From the NCBI GenBank assembly GCA_035711845.1, contig DASTBU010000066.1, forward strand, positions 1 through 18,425: a stretch of 18,425 bases of DNA, written 5' to 3'. The stretch's first letter is position 1. Each line of letters opens with the position of its first letter. The notes under the pieces are model-generated. The model was not told the origin of the DNA. It searched no databases and saw only the letters and a program-made list of their open reading frames with translations. The translations under genes were made by a program, and so were the position numbers. The DNA is from DASTBU01 sp035711845 (lineage in GTDB: Bacteria > Acidobacteriota > Vicinamibacteria > Vicinamibacterales > 2-12-FULL-66-21). Positions 14,716-18,425 of this stretch are shown here, in pieces.

Positions 14716-14943
14716 TCAGCGTCGGTCGGCCGCGTTCGCGTCGGCCTGCCGCGCCGCTGAGCAGATCGTCTCGATGTCCTGGGTCGAGAGCCGGGTTGCG
14801 GGACGCAGGATCGCGTAGGCTCCGCCACTTCTTTGTGGGTGAGTTCCTTGTGGGGCGGTGCGCAGTGCGAACGACGGCCCGTACGCCTGTGGCACGTCGC
14901 TACCGCTGAAGGTGTGGTGCTCGATACCCGCGCGCTGATCCAT
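14716..14943 (-). CDS. 75-residue small protein, probable double frame-shift inside
   Basis: ATG at 14943 follows an ideal Shine-Dalgarno (AGGAGG at 14956-14951, 7 nt spacing). The frame runs 75 codons to TGA at 14716. The ends look coding: FSGSDVPQAYGPSFALRT early and AYAILRPATRLSTQDIETI late, with G/C at most third positions. A middle segment (about 14821-14853) loses this bias, while the neighbouring frame over the same bases reads HKELTHKEVAE with good third-position G/C. A surplus C in a run of four (14852-14855) and a missing G near 14820 would restore a continuous LRTAHKELTHKEVAEAYA. I do not recognise the family. It heads the ABM / CoA-binding / membrane protein cluster. Confidence 0.55.
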   Translation of the reverse strand: MDQRAGIEHHTFSGSDVPQAYGPSFALRTAPQGTHPQRSGGAYAILRPATRLSTQDIETICSAARQADANAADRR

Positions 14944-15115
14944 ACAGAAGCCTCCTATGATCCATACACAACACATAGAGCATCCCGTTCGAACGGCGGC
15001 GCAGCCGGACGCCTCGTGTGATTTCAAGAGCCGCACGATCACCGGCGCACGTCTGATCGTCGAAATACTTGAAGCCGTGCGCGGGGGCGGCAAGGCCAAT
15101 GCGCCAACGGCCTCC

Positions 15116-15143
15116 TTGACAGACAGACCGGTTGCGGTATCAT
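15116..15143 (+). promoter_or_regulatory. Strong predicted sigma70 promoter of the padR-permease operon
   Basis: A consensus -35 TTGACA (15116-15121) and a -10 TATCAT (15138-15143) are separated by 16 nt. Transcription would start near 15150, leaving only about 7 nt before the ATG at 15157 and no Shine-Dalgarno. A small inverted repeat TAAA-tcg-TTTA (15147-15157) covers the expected start and could be where PadR binds. That is inference from position. Confidence 0.7.
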
Positions 15144-15156
15144 CCCTAAATCGTTT

Positions 15157-15492
15157 ATGGGAACGCAGGAAACCCGCGAGCTGTTGCCTGGCACGCTCGA
15201 CATGATGATTCTCAAAGTGCTGAGTCGCGGCGAGATGCACGGCTACGGCATCGTGTCCGCCATTCAGCGCGCGTCCGACGACGTGCTGGGCGTCGTGGAA
15301 GGGGCGCTCTATCCGGCGCTCCATCGGCTCGAGGTTCGCGGCTGGGTGCGCTCGAAGTGGGGCGCCTCGGACAACAACCGACGCGCGAAGTTCTACCGTC
15401 TCAGCGCGCTGGGCAGGCGTGCGCTCGACGAGGAAGCGGCGTACTGGGATCGCGTTGCGTCCGCGGTGACGCGCGTGATGCAGCGCGCGTGA
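15157..15492 (+). CDS. PadR-family transcriptional regulator
   Basis: The 111-residue product is a typical short (subfamily 2) PadR repressor. It has LLPGTLDMMILKVLSRGEMH, then GYGIVSAIQRASDDV as the start of the winged helix, and VVEGALYPALHRLEVRGWV as the recognition helix and wing lead. GASDNNRRAKFYRLSALGRR forms the wing, and the C-terminal helix EEAAYWDRVASAVTRVM is the dimerisation helix. The gene lies 10 nt before the large permease gene, a pairing very common in Acidobacteriota, where the PadR protein is thought to regulate the permease. No ligand-binding domain is present beyond the fold itself. Very short leader, no Shine-Dalgarno. Confidence 0.95.
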   Translation: MGTQETRELLPGTLDMMILKVLSRGEMHGYGIVSAIQRASDDVLGVVEGALYPALHRLEVRGWVRSKWGASDNNRRAKFYRLSALGRRALDEEAAYWDRVASAVTRVMQRA

Positions 15493-15502
15493 TGGCGTCG
15501 TC

Positions 15503-18190
15503 ATGAAGCGCGTCTTGATGAATGACGCGATCAGTTGGTGGCATCGGCTGAGGACGCTGTGGCGTCCCGGCCGCCGCGCCCGCGACATCGACGACGAGAT
15601 CGCGTTCCACCTCGCGATGCGTCAGGCCGAGCACGAACGGGACGGCCTCGCTCCCGAGTTCGCGCGGCGGACCGCCGCACGACAGTTCGGCAATGTCACG
15701 GCGCTCAAGGAGCAGACCAGGGATATGTGGACGTTTCCTTCGTTCGAGAGTCTGGTGCAGGACCTCCGCTACGCGCTCCGCACGCTCCGCCGCGCGCCGG
15801 GCTTCGCGCTCGTCGCCGTGCTGGTGCTGGCCATCGGGATCGGGGCGACGACGGCCATGTTCAGCCTGGTTGACACGATGCTCGTGCGCGGTCTGCCGTA
15901 CCCGCAGGCCGACCGCCTCGTCGTGCTGATCGGCAACGTCGAGCGCGCCGCCGGCGTGGAGCGGCGGGGGAATTCCTATCCCGACCACCTCGACTGGCGC
16001 GCGCGGGCGACGAGTTTCGACGACTTGGCGGCGTATACAACGTTGAACACGATCCTCCAGGGCGCCGACGAGCCAGAAAGCATTCCCAGCGAGGCGGTCT
16101 CGCCGCCCTACTTCAAGCTCCTCGGGGTGTCGCCGACGCACGGCCGCGGCTTCAGGCCGGAAGAAGACGCGGTGCCCAATCGCGACGCCGTCGTGATCCT
16201 CGGCGACGGACTCTGGCGCCGCCGCTTCGGAGCCGATCCCTCGATCGTGAATCAAACCATTCTGCTCGGCACGCGATCGTTCACGGTCGTCGGCATCATG
16301 CCGCCCGGCTTTACCGGGGTGTCCGACACGGCGCAGCTCTGGATTCCGTTCGCCATGAGCGGCACACCGTTCGACAATCGCGGTAGCCGCGGGTTTCAGA
16401 CGCTCGCGCGCCTCAAGCCGGGCGCGACGGTCGCCGCGGCGCGCGCCGAACTCGACACCATTTCGCGGCAGCTGGCGGCGGCCTATCCGCAGACCAACGA
16501 CAAGCGTGCTGTCGAGGTCAGTCCCCTGGCCGATGAAGTGCTGCAGCAGCTTCGACCCATCGTCGTCGCGCTCATGGCGGCCGTGACCCTCGTACTGGTG
16601 ATTGCCTGCGCGAACGTCGCGGGTCTGTTGATCAGCCGGTCCGACGCGCGGCAGCGCGAAATCGCGGTGCGCACGGCACTGGGCGCCGGCCCGGGTCGTC
16701 TGCTGCGGCAGCTGGTCACGGAAAGCTGCGTGCTGGCGATGCTCGGTGCGGTCGCGGGCATGGCGATCGCGCAGATTTCACTGCCGTCGCTCATCGCCGC
16801 GAGCCCCGTAGCCTTCCCGACGTTCGTGCGGCCACAGTTGAGTCTGAGTGTGCTGGCGTTCGGCATCGTGATCGCGCTGCTGAGCGGCGTCTTGCTCGGT
16901 ATCGCGCCGATGATGCACGGCCGGTTACCCCGGCTGAGCGATGCGCTCAAAACGTCCTCGCGGGGTGGCTCGAGCGGCATGCGCTCGCAGCGTCTGCGCA
17001 GCGCGCTCGTCATTGGGGAGGTCGCGCTGGCCGTCGTCCTGCTGGCCGGCGCGGGGCTGATGATCCGTTCGATTCAGAAGCTCGCGGCGATTGAGCCGGG
17101 CTTCGAGGCCGCGAACGTGCTCACGGTGAACGCGACCATTCCCCGGCAGACGGCGCCTCCAGCCGCGCCGGGCGCGGCGCCCGCGGCGCCCGCTCCGTTC
17201 GTGAGCTCGCACGCCGACGTGCTCGAACGCATCCGTGCGGTTCCCGGCGTCGAGGCGGTGAGCCTGGCCAGCGACCTTCCGTTCGGCGGCTGGTCGGCGA
17301 TCTTCTATTCCGCCGAAGGGGACGCAACCGTCGCCGCCGAGACGATGCCGCGTGCGTACATTCATCGGGTCACGCCGGAGTTCTTCGCGACCTTGCGAAT
17401 CCGACTCGAGGCGGGCCGGACGTTTCTGCCGGGCGAAGAGAAGCCGGACAGCCCGGCGGTCGTCGTCAGCCACAACGTCACGCGCCGGTTCTGGCCGAAT
17501 CAGGATCCGATCGGCAAGCGCATCAAGTTCGGCGCACCCGGGAGCCAGAATCCATGGCTGACGATCGTTGGCGTCGTCGACGAGGTGAAGTATCGGGGGC
17601 TGCCGGAGAACCCGACGCGCGATCCCGACCTGTACCTGCCTTACATCGACCGTGCCACGCAGGGCGTCGTGGTCCGTACTCGCGTGGAACCGTCCTCGCT
17701 CGCGTCGGCGATTCGCGCGGCGATCCGCGATGGGAATGCATCGATACTGACGTTCAACGCGCGCACGCTGGCGGACCTGGTTGCGCAGCAGTCATCGGCG
17801 TCCCGTTTTACGACCTGGTTGCTCAGTGTATTTGCGGCGACCGCGCTGGTGCTGTCGGTGGTCGGCCTGTACGGCGTCATGTCATATCTCGTCGCGCAGC
17901 GGACGCGCGAGTTCGGTATTCGTCTGGCGCTAGGGGCGAGCCGCACCGAAATCGTGAGGCGCGTCATGCGCGACGGCGCCTGGCGCGTCGCAATAGGTGC
18001 GGCGATTGGTCTGGCGGCCGCCATCGGCTTGGCGCGTCTGCTGGCGGGGCTGGTCTACGGCGTGGGTACGTTCGACATCTCCTCGCTTCTTGCGGTAGCC
18101 ACGCTCGTGGTCGTCGCGATCGCCGCCTGCGGTATCCCGGCCGTGCGCGCGACGCGGGTTGATCCGGCGATCGCCTTGAGAAGCGAGTAG
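15503..18190 (+). CDS. ADOP-type ABC permease (FtsX/MacB_PCD duplicated)
   Basis: The 895-residue product has the layout of the acidobacterial-duplicated-orphaned-permease family. An N-terminal cytoplasmic 'permease prefix' comes first (ARDIDDEIAFHLAMR, about 28-45). It is followed by helix 1 (100-122), a MacB-like periplasmic core, and a three-helix FtsX block (352-376, 403-425, 448-468). Then come helix 5 (499-521), a second core, and a second FtsX block (769-797, 826-851, 858-877). Typical markers are REIAVRTALGAGPGRLLRQL and TREFGIRLALGASRTEIVRR, the coupling helices, and the end ATRVDPAIALRSE. ATG at 15503 is 10 nt after padR; ATG at 15518 is an alternative. No ATPase gene is adjacent, as is usual for the family. 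It may handle efflux or lipoprotein/peptide-linked stress, but the substrate is unknown. Confidence 0.95.
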   Translation: MKRVLMNDAISWWHRLRTLWRPGRRARDIDDEIAFHLAMRQAEHERDGLAPEFARRTAARQFGNVTALKEQTRDMWTFPSFESLVQDLRYALRTLRRAPGFALVAVLVLAIGIGATTAMFSLVDTMLVRGLPYPQADRLVVLIGNVERAAGVERRGNSYPDHLDWRARATSFDDLAAYTTLNTILQGADEPESIPSEAVSPPYFKLLGVSPTHGRGFRPEEDAVPNRDAVVILGDGLWRRRFGADPSIVNQTILLGTRSFTVVGIMPPGFTGVSDTAQLWIPFAMSGTPFDNRGSRGFQTLARLKPGATVAAARAELDTISRQLAAAYPQTNDKRAVEVSPLADEVLQQLRPIVVALMAAVTLVLVIACANVAGLLISRSDARQREIAVRTALGAGPGRLLRQLVTESCVLAMLGAVAGMAIAQISLPSLIAASPVAFPTFVRPQLSLSVLAFGIVIALLSGVLLGIAPMMHGRLPRLSDALKTSSRGGSSGMRSQRLRSALVIGEVALAVVLLAGAGLMIRSIQKLAAIEPGFEAANVLTVNATIPRQTAPPAAPGAAPAAPAPFVSSHADVLERIRAVPGVEAVSLASDLPFGGWSAIFYSAEGDATVAAETMPRAYIHRVTPEFFATLRIRLEAGRTFLPGEEKPDSPAVVVSHNVTRRFWPNQDPIGKRIKFGAPGSQNPWLTIVGVVDEVKYRGLPENPTRDPDLYLPYIDRATQGVVVRTRVEPSSLASAIRAAIRDGNASILTFNARTLADLVAQQSSASRFTTWLLSVFAATALVLSVVGLYGVMSYLVAQRTREFGIRLALGASRTEIVRRVMRDGAWRVAIGAAIGLAAAIGLARLLAGLVYGVGTFDISSLLAVATLVVVAIAACGIPAVRATRVDPAIALRSE

Positions 18191-18205
18191 GGCCCCCGCG
18201 CTCGA

Positions 18206-18425
18206 TTAAGCAGGAACGTAGGCCAACCTGATCACATTCTCGCCAATCCGATCACCAGCCACCAGGCGGAGCGGCGGCCGGGACCCGGCGAAATATGGCT
18301 TGCCGTGACCAAGCACGACGGGGTGCAGGTAGATTCGATACTCATCGATCAGGCCAAGTTCGGTGAGGCTTTGCGCCAGGTTCGGGCCAGCCACTTCGAT
18401 CTCCCCGTCGCGCTCGGCCTTCAGC
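18206..18425 (-). CDS. RibD C-terminal / dihydrofolate-reductase-like protein, C-terminal end, cut by the window edge
   Basis: The minus strand reads open from the right edge to TAA at 18206, giving about 73 residues. The sequence contains ERDGEIEVAGPNLAQSL, LGLIDEYRIYLHPVVLGHGK and PYFAGSRPPLRL, then a final ENVIRLAYVPA. This is the characteristic C-terminal part of YwjB/YyaP-type 'dihydrofolate reductase family' proteins (RibD_C fold): the nucleotide-binding G-x-x-x-x-x-L helix and the V-L-G-x-G-K-P-x-F loop. Members reduce small substrates with NADPH, but most have no assigned function. The N-terminal half is outside the window. It ends 15 nt from the convergent permease stop, with no terminator seen between them. 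Confidence 0.88.
   Translation of the reverse strand, partial: LKAERDGEIEVAGPNLAQSLTELGLIDEYRIYLHPVVLGHGKPYFAGSRPPLRLVAGDRIGENVIRLAYVPA

Noticed and set aside
14944..15000. CTATG...CATAG inverted arms upstream of the small gene as a PadR site
   Set aside because: The arms are only five bases and 14 bases apart, which is expected by chance and unsupported by a second copy.
14944..15588. Long minus-strand open frame upstream of the 75-residue gene
   Set aside because: It runs antisense through padR and the permease start, and the ideal ribosome site at 14951-14956 supports the short form.
15401..16255. 284-codon minus-strand open frame opposite the permease gene
   Set aside because: It is a shadow of a clearly conserved ADOP permease, with no recognisable motif.
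17154..17200. GC-rich Ala/Pro repeat in the permease (APPAAPGAAPAAPAP)
   Set aside because: This is a low-complexity linker in frame within the second periplasmic core, not a frameshift or repeat element.

Overview
The window is high-GC bacterial DNA. It probably comes from an Acidobacteriota genome of the Vicinamibacteria type. That is an inference from gene content: a Ser/Thr kinase fused to a TolB/PD40 propeller, a PadR regulator paired with a large ADOP-type permease, and many GTG starts. No rRNA, tRNA, CRISPR array, transposase or integrase was seen.

Left part (1-1900). An NmrA-like NAD(P)-binding protein runs off the left edge on the minus strand. A BrnT/BrnA toxin-antitoxin pair (681-1204, minus) follows, with a sigma70-type promoter whose spacer holds a 13-bp palindrome. 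Around it lie broken remnants: a kinase N-lobe scrap (395-466), a frameshifted C-terminus of a TPR-type protein (1375-1553), and perhaps a propeller C-terminus (1733-1804).

Centre (1919-12861). A complete membrane-anchored Ser/Thr kinase with a C-terminal propeller reads rightward. It converges on a compact seven-gene minus-strand operon spanning 4842-11850. In transcription order the operon encodes ChrB, an MFS transporter, a secreted jelly-roll protein, a lipoprotein solute-binding protein, a two-domain ABC permease, an ABC ATPase and a secreted or outer-membrane protein. Four of its six junctions are 4-nt ATGA/GTGA overlaps. A secreted tandem DUF1259 protein is divergent from chrB, and the 102-bp gap holds a nearly symmetric two-way promoter. 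Together these look like one envelope-spanning, ChrB-linked transport system, probably for a metal or oxyanion. This is the strongest candidate for an undescribed system here.

Right part (13146-18425). A minus-strand cluster encodes a 75-aa small protein, an ABM-domain monooxygenase, a CoA-binding protein and a four-helix membrane protein. The monooxygenase and the CoA-binding gene each carry a 1-nt frameshift, and the small gene seems to carry two compensating ones. All four shifts sit at short G/C runs. A padR-ADOP permease operon (15157-18190, plus) has a strong promoter and almost no leader. The C-terminal end of a RibD/DHFR-like reductase enters from the right edge on the minus strand.
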